From positions 6,998,273 through 7,062,272 of the forward strand of contig OX291561.1 in NCBI GenBank assembly GCA_946406115.1: a stretch of 64,000 nt of DNA, in the 5' to 3' direction. This stretch comes from Apoda limacodes. Its lineage: Eukaryota; Arthropoda; Insecta; Lepidoptera; Limacodidae. Positions 55,045 to 64,000 of the stretch are shown here, piece by piece. The notes below the pieces were generated by a model. That model saw nothing but the letters and a program-made list of their open reading frames with translations, was not told where the DNA came from and made no database searches. The translations under genes were made by a program, and so were the position numbers. The first letter of the stretch is position 1; each line of letters opens with the position of its first letter.

Positions 55045-55110
55045 ACCGGAGTCCGAGTCCAACTGGTTCGATTCCCACACTAGACAAACATTCTCAAACA
55101 GTCTCATGAT
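55045..55110 (+). repeat. SINE B-box fragment
   Basis: 'ccaactggttcgattcccac' followed by 'actagacaaacattctcaaa' corresponds to the B-box and adjoining body of the tRNA-derived SINEs in this window. The rest is missing. Confidence 0.5.
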
Positions 55111-55544
55111 AACAATACTTACCCAGAAAAATGCTTTTGAGTTTCTTTTTTCTAGTGCTTTGAGTCATTAACTTTTTTTTTTGTTGCACTGGTTTTTAAA
55201 GTAAAATAAATAATAAAAAAGTATAAGCTAATGCTAATTAATTATGAAAAGAATAATGAATTTGTGTGCGATAAATTCCTCTAGACTCACGCATTAAAAA
55301 TCTAAGGTCTATCATTCTGGATTATACATAGACACTTGAATTGTATGAGTATTATCCCTAATAAAAGAGGTCGACATGTAGTATGGGATGCAATAAGATT
55401 GAGTGACGTGTCCCATGATCAGAAAGCTAGCAGTAACTTTGCACAATAGATTTCTACTGCTATCCCACGTGGAAACACTGTTTGTGTGCTTTCTAGGCAC
55501 TCTTCCGCATGAAATTGATTTGTAACAGATCCATTATTATAGTA

Positions 55545-56110
55545 ATTAACTAGCTGCTGCTTTCAACGTGGTCTGCGTGAACGCTATCCTATAACATCAC
55601 TTTTTGTGAACGAAACCATAGCGCGATCTAATTCGACGCCAACGCCATCTAGTTAGCAAATAGGAAACATTTTTATATGGTGAAAAATTTATAACACATC
55701 TAAGTTATGACTTTACACGGTTTTTTAACATAAAATAAATGGCTATGTGTGAGTAGAATAATTAATAATTAAGAAGCAAGTCAAATATGCGTCGTTAAAT
55801 TACACGTTGTTACAGAATACGTTGAAGAAATAAAGGTTCACTGCTCGTTCCCCGTAGGTGATAGCGTGATAATATGTAGCCTATATGTTGATCCGAATTC
55901 TTAATAATATTCGTGCCAAATTTGGATTAAATCCATGCAGTACTTTTTGAATTATCCCGGACATACATACAGAAAAACAGATAAACAGACAAAAATTCTA
56001 ACAACTATATTTTGGCTTCGGTATCGATTGTTGATCACTCCCCAAGTATATTCAATGTACAGTTTTGACTTTCCTACCATTTTATTATATGTAATAGATT
56101 TTGTTTATTT
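55545..56110 (+). repeat. Dispersed lepidopteran repeat ('tagctgctgctttcaacgtg')
   Basis: 'aactagctgctgctttcaac', 'gtggtctgcgtgaacgctat', 'gtgccaaatttggattaaat' and 'ggacatacatacagaaaaac' occur in the order of a very common lepidopteran repeat (Helitron-like in my recollection, not verified). About 300 bp in the middle is unrelated or strongly diverged. Confidence 0.45.
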
Positions 56111-56819
56111 TTTACCTTTTGTTTATGTTATTTTAATCATGTTAATTTTATATAAGTGTGCTGGTTATTAACTTCTATAATAATAATAATAATTTTCTAT
56201 ACCTACCTGTAATATCACATTGTGATACAAGTACAGAAAATAGGTTATTGCAAATGCCTGTTTTCAATAAAGTTACGACTAAAGAAAATCATATACTATG
56301 GAATAAAATAAAAAACATTGCACACTTTGTAATTAATTAAGATTATTCAGGAACTTCGGAGATAAGGGGAAAGGGAATACGCGGAAAACACCAAACAGAC
56401 ATAAAATTAAAAAAAGTAAATAAAAAAAAATTTGAACATTTAAAATAAAAAAGTTGACAAACATGTTATGCCTAAATTTAGCAAAAAATGAAGCACAAAA
56501 TTATAACATATCCAAGTATATTTTTTTATTCAACACGTGAAAAGGCCGTAACATAAAATATTATTAACACTTAGCCCCGTGTAATCCGCTCACGAGGGGA
56601 CAATAACTTGCAAAATGACGAGCTGTAGTCAGCTCCCACGGGAAAACAAAAAAATATCTGGGGATTAGTTGCCATTTCACAATTTTTAAGATTAAATAGC
56701 ATAGCGCTAACAACAACTAAAATAGCTATATTTTTTCTTTTCATAACGTCAATAAAAAGGATCCTTGTTGAAATATGTACACTGATGAAGATGAATATGA
56801 TAAGAAACAAATGAAGAAT
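56111..56819. other. No gene seen
   Basis: AT-rich sequence. The 79-codon minus frame at 56571-56810 is hydrophobic and low-complexity and was not accepted as a gene. Confidence 0.35.
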
Positions 56820-57205
56820 TTGGAAGTTTAGAATACAAATATCTAGTAATAATATTAAAAGTTTATAATACTAATATTTAGTAATAATATTTAGAAGTTT
56901 ATAGAACATACAATTATCTTGTAATAAAATTAAGAAGTTAATGATACAAGTATCTAGTAATAATATTAAGAAGCTTATAATACAATTATCTATTAAGAAA
57001 TTTATAAAACAGGTATCTAGTTCTTAATTTAAGAAGTTTATAATACACTTATATAGTGGTAATAATAAGAAGTTTATAATACAAATATCTAGTAATAATA
57101 TTTAGAAGTTTAAAATACATTTATCTAGTAATAAAATTAAAAAGTTTATTACAGATTGATCTACTACTAAAATTAAGAATTTTATAATACATAATATTCA
57201 GATTT
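56820..57205. repeat. 36-bp AT-rich satellite, about 11 degenerate copies
   Basis: Successive units share 'aagaagtttataatacaa' then 'tatctagtaataatatt' with frequent indels. I count about eleven units. Divergence between units is substantial, so this array is much older than the perfect minisatellites at 0.9, 10.1 and 19.3 kb. Confidence 0.85.
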
Positions 57206-58409
57206 GGCTACGGAACCCTAAAAATTAAAATGACAAAATCAGCTTTTTCTTCCGCTTTAGACCGTTAAAATGTACAACACCAAATGCAAAAAATGTCAAA
57301 ACAGTCATCGGATTTGTTAGGCCTACCGTGTACTGTTCGTCTTTTCACAAAAGTTGTGAGATATGTTGCGGTGCGTTACCGTACGGAATTTTTGCACTCT
57401 ATTTAGGTATATGAAACCCCACTCACTACGCAAAAAAATAATCGCCGCAATGGTGCTCGAAACGCGGTGGAATTTATATTGTCCCTACCCGTTTTACAGA
57501 TAAAGGTTTTTTATTATTACTAATAGGCTCCAACTTGTGTGCTTTTACTAAATTACAAAGCCAATAATTCCTAACAAATGATTTTCAATTCAAATCAAAG
57601 TGCGTATCAAATCTGATGAGTTACGATTTTGAATACGCACCACAACTCGCCGCACCGCAGTGCGCCCAGCCTTTGACTGTTGGGTTGTCAACTACAGTGC
57701 GCGTCATATAAGTTTGCACGTATTTAAATGCGGAGCAAATGATTCCATTAATATATTTTTTTGTTAATCTCATTCACAGTGGCGCCCCCGTCTCCCAGAA
57801 GCTTACATGGCCGGTCAACAAGTAGAAGTCCTGTAGATAGTTGTCTAAGTAATCACTCCGGTTTTTGAGGACCAATCTTTACAAAATTTAAATTAGAACA
57901 ATGACCAAATTTCTTCCTTTTAAGAACTTGGTTAAAAAATTATATTTGCCGGAAAGTTCCTAAGTAGCGCAATTGTATTTATTATGTGACAGACTATCCT
58001 ATAAAAATAAATACACCATCACTTTATTATCAGGCCAAAAAGACTGAAGTGTTACATGAAAACTGCTGCAGTACTCGAGAGTTCTCCTAACTGCTAGCTA
58101 AGAGCCTATATTTTCTATTTGAAGAGTCCTCAGTGGCAACGCCTGCAAGTGATAGCCGGAATTATTGCTCTCAGAACAAGTGGTCAGAGCCGATACTTCA
58201 GTTTTATTTTTGAAGGTTTTTTTGTTTAGCGGTGGATATGTAGACGTAGCCAAACGGTATAAAGTAATTTAAACGAGTTTTGTTATGTATTTCCGATTAT
58301 TTGTTTTTAGGGTTCCATAGATATATAGTTAAAAACCGAACCCTTGTACTTTTCCCAGCCCCAGTCCCAAAACCAGGACAAGCCAAAGCTTACCAGATTG
58401 CTATAAAAC
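57206..58409. other. No gene seen; possible solo Tc1/mariner-type end
   Basis: 'tacagtgcgcgtcatataag' followed by 'tttgcacgta' at about 57693-57722 has the look of a Tc1/mariner terminal repeat next to a TA, but I find no inverted partner. Near 57207 and 58310 there are short pieces of the 'ggttccgtacc' element ('ggctacggaaccctaaaa', 'tttttagggttccata'). Confidence 0.35.
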
Positions 58410-59480
58410 TGCTTTACAACAGCAAGCTACTCCACTGAATGCCCAAAACCACACCACCAGTGGACACTTTGGAAACAGTAGCGAGGTAAGCAAGCCGTTC
58501 ACACTATATGAACTTGCATCTGCAATGAGGAACCTGAAAAATAGAACAGTAGCTGTTTGGTTGACCACAGAGTGAAGCAACTTAATCATCTGGGACCAGA
58601 GGAGAACATCTTCTCATCTCATGGCTTCTGGCCCTTTTTATCGATTGCCCAGTGACAGTCAACATACCAATAATCTGGCGGCAATCAATGGTAATTGTGC
58701 TGCATAAGCCTGGGAAATGCCCCTCTGACGCCAAGAGTTACCAACCTATTTCCTTGCTGCACATCAACTTCAAGTTATTAGAGCGACTACTGCTCAACCG
58801 ACTGACACCCGTAGTGGATCCTCAACTTATTCAATAACAGGCTGGTTTCCGCCCCGGGAAGTCCTGTAGGAGCCAGGTTGAGGCATGGTCACCGGCGTGG
58901 TGTTTGTCGACCTGTCTGCAGCCTACAACACAGCTAATAGGCTCCTTCTGACCGAAGTTGCAAGCGTCACAAGGGATATTGTCTTCGATTGGAATCCGAG
59001 CGTGCTGCTCCACAACTATTATTTTCAAATTAGTCAGCGAGCTGGCACCGACCCTCAACAATACATGCGCTGTCAAAAAGCTTAGTCCACCAGGGACGCA
59101 GTGCAGAGTCGCTCCTTTGAAAAGACCCTTTAGAAGGCCTTGGAGCATCTAGGCCAGTACCATAAAGCCAACTGCCTCAAATCCGGGCAATACACAGACC
59201 TGCGTGCTCTACCTACATAACTGTCAAGGGCACAGAACCCTGCACGTGACGTGAGACGCGAACTCACCCTCGATAATTGCATTTCACGCAATAAAGGTCA
59301 GCTCGCGCAACAACTTAGTACGCAAGCTAACCTGCACCACCCACCATACCATAAATTGCACAATCACCATCCGCCGCCTGCCCGTCTTAAGAGCCGCAAG
59401 AGCTTTATGCGGAAAACCAGGCGTCTGCTAGACTTAAAATAGCGCAACAATCTATGGCGTACGTGCTGGCATGCTCTGAG
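58410..59480 (+). pseudogene. Degenerate LINE reverse transcriptase, second family
   Basis: Fragments in several frames follow the order of a reverse transcriptase: 'KPFTLYELASAMRNLKN', 'QLNHLGPE', 'IPIIWRQSMVIVLHKPGK', 'YQPISLLHINFKLLERLLLN', then a TAA and 'QAGFRPGKSC', then 'VVFVDLSAAYNTANRLLLTE' (motif A Asp present). The chain then loses homology until 'ALEHLGQYHKANCLKSGQ' near 59135, and the end is probably 'PARLKSRKSFMRK' near 59385. The catalytic YADD motif is gone. Multiple stops, frameshifts and internal deletions. It differs from the 2377 family and from the jockey-like element at 60.2 kb. Confidence 0.65.
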
Positions 59481-60226
59481 CGTATTTAAAGAGACATCAA
59501 CACGACAAGAACAAGAAAAATTACGGATATGCTAATTATTTGCACAAATGGCATTTATCCCATATGTAGTATTGTTAATTATTATACTGAAAATTGCTCT
59601 TTTATATTTCCATGTGCTTGTTCAAGTGAACAAAATAAAGATGGTGGCGACGAATTACCTAAAGTATTATTAATATAGATAGAGTATATTTCAAAGTGTG
59701 TACCGTTTATTTAATTTTTTTCAAATACTGTCTACTGTTGTTGGCCGCAGATGGCCTTGACAACTACACGCGGACTACCTTTCGATGCGGTGCTGCTTGC
59801 ACTCTGCTGCAAAAAGTTAGGGCGGTTTGCACAAGGATGTCCTAAACATGAACCTCAGCTTGGGAAACCGCTCCTAAATACTAAATCTGACTAAGTTTAT
59901 CGCCGTTTCGGAAAAGCAAAGGCGGTCTGAAGAGAAGAGTTGGCAAGAAACTCACCAGCCCTCGCCTATTATAATTATTAAATCTAACTAGTCTAAGCGC
60001 CCAGGTATATTAGTGAATTGAGTTTACCTGGTATATAGCGCTTGAGTGTACTGTATATATTTGTGTATGCTGTGTTTGCGGGCGCAGGCGTAGAATGTGC
60101 TTGTGCTATGAGCCAAGTAGCTCATCGTCTGAGTCGATTGTTACGTGCCTAGGATATCTAAAGGATCCTAAAGCCCCTATATTGGAGGCGTCCCTAACAA
60201 GAGCATGAGGGTGGAGGGCTGCCTTC
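59481..60226. other. No gene recognised
   Basis: A stretch at 59745-59960 ('gaagagaagagttggcaaga', 'aactcaccagccctcgccta') has the feel of another LINE 3' piece but could not be assigned. The rest has no feature. Confidence 0.3.
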
Positions 60227-60991
60227 TCAAAGTAGCATTTTTACGCGTCTTTTGATCGCAAGATTTTGTAAGATTTGCAAGGGAGTAGTTTTTGTGTGAC
60301 CAACACGCGCTACGCTTGCATATGTGAGTATAGGCCGTATACAAGTTTTGTAAAGCGTCACCTTATTTCTAAGAGACATTTTACTTTTCACTTGATTGAC
60401 GCACAAGTGATTAGCTCGAAAACCGAACTGTTTGTCAATAAGAATGCCTTTAGACTGGACAAAGTCTTTCAGGCGTGAACGGATGAGGCGCTCATAGAAC
60501 TTTCCCAAGGTCCTTAAAATACTGATGGGCCTATAAGACGTGACAACGTTACATGGTTTTCCCGGCTTAGAGATACCAATAACGTCAGCATCTTTTAAAG
60601 CATCGGGAAAGACAAAATTTGCCATGAACGCATTGAAGATGCTGCCCAACAGAAGGAGGAGCTGAGAGGGCAGGTTTTTAAGAGCCTATTCGAGATCACA
60701 TCGGTGCCAGGAGCCTTTTTGGGTTTGAATCTTTTTGATGATCTTTTGGACATCGGAGACTGTTACTGGCGGATGTGAATCAAGTGGAGGAAGGGACGCT
60801 CACCGCTCCACTTCCCTGTCTACTTCTTCGATCTGTGTTTGGTCAGTGCGTTGGTCGCTGTGCAGACACTGTCCCTCTAGCGATTTCGCTAGGCATTCGG
60901 CCTTTTCGTCGTCGTCAAATGCGATTGTCGCGTTTGAGTCGACTAAAAGCGGCATGATACTGACTACGTCGAATTTTAACGCTATAGACAC
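60227..60991 (-). pseudogene. Jockey-like LINE, catalytic core deleted
   Basis: Minus-strand reading gives 'FDDDEKAECLAKSLEGQC', 'REVERRASLPPLDSHPP' with 'VSDVQKIIKKIQTQKG', a break near 60690, then 'SIFNAFMANFVFPDALKDAD', 'GISKPGKPCNVVTSYRPISI', 'KGILIDKQFGFRANHLCVNQ'. It then jumps straight to 'KMSLRNKVTLYKTCIRPILT' from near the C-terminus. The part that should carry motif A, the GxPQGS loop and YADD is missing, so an in-frame internal deletion joins the fingers to the thumb region and leaves a 140-codon open frame. The order of motifs is that of jockey-type elements well represented in Lepidoptera. Confidence 0.78.
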
Positions 60992-61374
60992 TTGATAGTA
61001 CTTTCATGAGGCTGTCCTACTTTTTGTTTCTATGATCGGCTAATTTTGACTTTACAGTTCGCTGGAAAGTGTGTACGGTTTTATTCACTAAACCTAAGTT
61101 AAGAGCCTGTGATGCCAAATTACTTATATCACTTGTAAATCTAATACTTTATTGTTGTCAGTTTCTTTGGTACACAGGATATTGTTTGGGACTCAGTTCA
61201 TTCTTAAAAGCATTCCGTTTGGGTTATCGAACACATTGACAAACAGATCTCCTTAATAGTCGGCTTGTAAGTGTATAGCGTATTAAACAGTTTTTAATAA
61301 CGTTCATTTTCGTTCGTTATTCTGTTAAGAATAGTATTATTTACTATTTTTATACATGTTAACATGAGCTTTTT
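60992..61374. other. No gene seen
   Basis: AT-rich sequence without recognisable features. Confidence 0.35.
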
Positions 61375-61675
61375 AGGGTTCCGTACCCAAAGGGTAATCA
61401 GCGGAACCCTATTACTAAGACTTCGCTGTCCGTCCGTCCATCCGTCTGTCATCAGGCTGTATCTCATGAACCCTGATAGTTAGACAGTTGAAATTTTCAC
61501 AGAAGATGTATTTCTGTTGCCGCTATAACAACAAATATTAAAAATAATGAAAATAAAATAAAACAAATATTTAAGGGGGACTCCCATACAACAAACGTGA
61601 TTTTTCTAACGTTTTTATAGATAATGGTACGAAACCCTTCGTGCTCGAGTCCAACTCGTACTTAGCCGATTTTTT
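61375..61675 (-). repeat. 'ggttccgtacc' dispersed element (copy 5)
   Basis: 'agggttccgtacccaaaggg', 'aagacttcgctgtccgtccg', 'ctgtatctcatgaaccctga', 'tgttgccgctataacaacaa' and the closing 'gtacgaaacccttcgtgctc' with 'gagtccaactcgtacttagc'. Shorter than copies 2 and 3 through an internal loss. Confidence 0.78.
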
Positions 61676-61775
61676 AAATTTAAGAAAAATAAACTAGTTT
61701 TGTAGTATCGTCTCGTAATCTGTTTAATATCGTCCTTTTGAATAAATTATGGTATTCATTTATTTTATCCAAGTG

Positions 61776-62566
61776 GAAGCTCGTTTATTGGATAAGTTTC
61801 TTCATCGCAACGGAGGGAAGTGGTATAGTAGGGTTTTCGGTTTCTCGAGGTAAGTCGAGACAAACTCACGGGTTCTGGTACTTGAAACATCACTAAACCG
61901 ATATTTGCATCCCAACTAGCAGATAAACTAAGTATGCATCTTTTTCTATTAAACCAGCAGTAATTGTTAGCAGGTTTGTTCGTATTAGTTTAGTACAGTG
62001 TACTTTGTTGTACTAAGAACGTTAAGAAAGTTTGTTGTTAAAAAATTTCTCGCACAAATTCAAAATAAAAATCATGCAGTCCATTCTTGAAAAGTACTAT
62101 TTAGAACGGAAATCCATTGACAGTTGTTATTTTTGTATCAGATCGAAGATGGTTGCAAAATATTTATCTATAGTGATTCACGCGCGACGCCGACGTCGCG
62201 ACGATACCTGAATCAAAAAGATTCCTGCAGGGGCTCTATTTTATTGTAATTTATTATTTTAAATCGAATTCAGCTAATGAAAATTCTTTTGTCGTATCCA
62301 ATTAATAAGAATTCTTAACAAGAATGTAAAATGTTTCTCCTGTGGAGTTTTTGTTTAGGCCAACCAATGGGCGTGGGTTCGGTTCCCAAACGATAAACAT
62401 GTTTGTCTGAAGTCTGGGTGATTTCTACGTATAATATGTAGATATGTATTTACAAAAGTTATATATAATTACTTATATATATTTTAATGCGTTGTCTAGT
62501 ATCTATAGCACAATCTTTGCTTCGTTTGGGATCAGATGGCACTGTGTGTTATGTCCAAAAAAAATA
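61776..62566 (+). repeat. Duplicated approximately 800-bp segment, copy A
   Basis: It runs from 'gaagctcgtttattggataa' to 'gtgtgttatgtccaaaaaa' and matches 63156-63976 along its whole length, with substitutions and small indels. Shared landmarks are 'catcccaactagcagataaa', 'aatttctcgcacaaattcaa', 'cacgcgcgacgccgacgtcg' and 'tctttttgat'-flanked 'ggggctctatt'. Its SINE has lost the A-box part. The sequence shows no gene. Confidence 0.85.
62365..62566 (+). repeat. SINE with deleted head (in copy A)
   Basis: 'aatgggcgtgggttcggttc' (B-box) through 'gtagatatgtatttacaaaa' to 'ggcactgtgtgttatgtcca'. Compared with copy B, about 40 bp carrying the A-box are missing, apparently between short 'ccaac'/'gaacc' blocks. 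Confidence 0.75.
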
Positions 62567-63155
62567 ATTAATTATTTATACTATAGCTATTGCTACACCC
62601 CAGTCAATCAATATGAAAATTATTACTACATTTGCAAGACGATAAATGTCGCGAAATGACCTCTTTATACTCGCGCATAAGAATAAGTAATAATAGAAGA
62701 GAATTTCTTATGAAGTTAAGCGAAGCTGACAAAAGAATACCTAGAGCGCGTCCCATCCCACGAGTCCCTTAGATAGTTTGATGAATATCATATACATACC
62801 CCATTTACATTCAGTTGTGAAGTAAGCAGGGAATTGGGCTGGGAAGAGGACAGGACTTTTCATGCTTCTATCACTGCTACTTGCGCTGCCCGAGGCTGGT
62901 CAAATGAGTGGTTTTTTGTGCGGAAGTCAAGGGTCGGGAAGCGATTTTTATCTACTTGAGTTATAAGACCTAGCTTCGAGAGACTTTCTAGGTCAACGGG
63001 TTAGGGACCGAGTGTCAAATTATGCAGCATAAATTATCATAGGTATTATTTGCGCTGACGTCTTAAGTTTGAATATTTTAAGGCTCCGAAAGACCGTAGA
63101 ACTAAGTATTTGATATTAATTTCAAACTTATTCCTCTACGCATTCATAGAAGCTC
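62567..63155. other. Spacer between the two duplicated segments
   Basis: A GC-balanced patch at 62740-63000 ('tgggctgggaagaggacagg', 'gcgctgcccgaggctggtca') was not identified. No gene recognised. Confidence 0.35.
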
Positions 63156-63976
63156 GAAGCTCGTTTATTGGATAAGATTCTGCCATCGCAACGAAGTGAA
63201 GTGGTGTTCGTAGGGATTTCGGTTTCTCGAGACGAACCCACGGATTCTGGAACCTGAAACATCACTGACACCGATATCTGCATCCCAACTAGCAGATAAA
63301 CTAGGTAAGCGTATTTTTCTATTAAACCAGTTGTTAGCAAGTTTGTTAGTATTAGTTTAGTTAAGTGTTTGTTGTAGTTTGTTCTTAGTTTGTTGTTAAG
63401 AAATTTCTCGCACAAATTCAAAATAAAAATCATACAGTCCATTCTTTAACAGTACTATTTAGAACGGAAATCCATTAACAGTTGTTATTTTTGGATCAGA
63501 TCAAAGATGGCTGCAAAATATTTATCTATGCTGACTCACGCGCGACGCCGACGTCGCTACGATACCTGAATCAAAAAGATATCCCGCAGGGGCTCTATTC
63601 TATTATTATATTTCTGTTTTAAAATAATATTTATTATTTTAAATCGAATTCAGCTAATGGAAATTCTTTTGTCATATCCAATGATAAAATTCTTAACAAG
63701 AATGTAATATGTGTCTCCCAAGGAGTTTGCCTTTAGGCCAACGAAGGTGGCTTCGTGGCTCAGTGAAACCTGTCTGCCGAACCAATGGGCGTGGGTTCGG
63801 TTCCCGAACGATAAACATGTTTGTCTTGAGTCTGGTTGATTTCTACGTACAATATGTAGATATGTATTTACAAAGGTTATATATAATTAGGTATTTATAT
63901 ATATTTGTATCCGTAGTATATTTAGTACAATCTTAGTTTGGGAGCAGATAACGCTTTGTGTTACGTTCAAAAAATT
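63156..63976 (+). repeat. Duplicated approximately 800-bp segment, copy B
   Basis: Second copy of 61776-62566, displaced by about 1380 bp. It contains an extra AT-rich piece near 63606-63630 ('atatttctgttttaaaataa') and a complete SINE head. Confidence 0.85.
63743..63976 (+). repeat. tRNA-derived SINE, near full length (in copy B)
   Basis: The A-box-like 'gtggctcagtgaaacc' at about 63755 and B-box-like 'gtgggttcggttcccgaac' at about 63790 are spaced as in a tRNA promoter. They are followed by 'gataaacatgtttgtcttga', 'gtagatatgtatttacaaag' and 'aacgctttgtgttacgttca'. The best SINE copy in the window. Confidence 0.8.
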
Positions 63977-64000
63977 AATTTCCACCTTGTACAAAACACA

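Noticed and set aside
57690..57722. Tc1/mariner transposon
   Set aside because: Only one terminal-repeat-like block; no inverted partner or transposase found.
63740..63810. tRNA gene
   Set aside because: A- and B-box-like blocks are present but no clover-leaf with paired acceptor stem can be drawn, and the SINE body and tail follow.

Overview
This window is eukaryotic and almost certainly from a moth or butterfly. It is AT-rich and has no operons, no prokaryotic signals and no host gene that I can recognise. Many interspersed repeats are of kinds I know from lepidopteran genomes: a LINE 3' end reading 'ccaccttagtggta' plus poly-A, tRNA-derived SINE heads and tails, several copies of an element bounded by 'agggttccgtacc', and a LINE tail followed by an (ATAC)n run. 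The order was assigned by recognising repeats, not by a search.

Layout. 1-2.1 kb: remnants of a CR1-like LINE (reverse transcriptase piece, then an endonuclease piece containing a six-fold 27-bp coding minisatellite) and an RTE-like LINE 3' end. 2.38-5.34 kb: the best preserved element, a non-LTR retrotransposon with a 952-codon endonuclease plus reverse transcriptase frame. Further broken pieces of this family lie near 16.5, 21.0, 34.8, 41.3, 43.1, 48.1, 48.8-49.6, 52.8 and 54.6 kb. 8-10.5 kb: dispersed repeats and a decayed transposon protein that carries a second 27-bp coding minisatellite. 11.3-15.2 kb: a 3.8-kb element with long inverted arms (about 0.66 and 0.69 kb) around a broken gene for a FEN1/XPG-like nuclease fused to a cysteine-rich CXC-type domain. 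This is the most interesting object in the window. 19-25 kb: minisatellites, SINE pieces, a fold-back element. 25-39 kb: mostly unassigned AT-rich sequence with scattered repeats, a MITE-like element and tandem duplications. 39.3-41.2 kb: a broken DIRS-type retrotransposon on the minus strand (reverse transcriptase/RNase H, then tyrosine recombinase). 41-56 kb: more LINE, SINE and dispersed-repeat debris and a GC-rich island. 56.8-57.2 kb: a 36-bp AT-rich satellite. 58.4-61.0 kb: two further degenerate LINEs, one of them a jockey-like element with its catalytic core deleted. 61.8-64.0 kb: an approximately 800-bp segment, including a SINE, present twice.

The genes do not form a pathway. The region reads as an intergenic or intronic transposon graveyard, with insertions of different ages, nested truncations and local tandem expansions. 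No coding element is both complete and uninterrupted.
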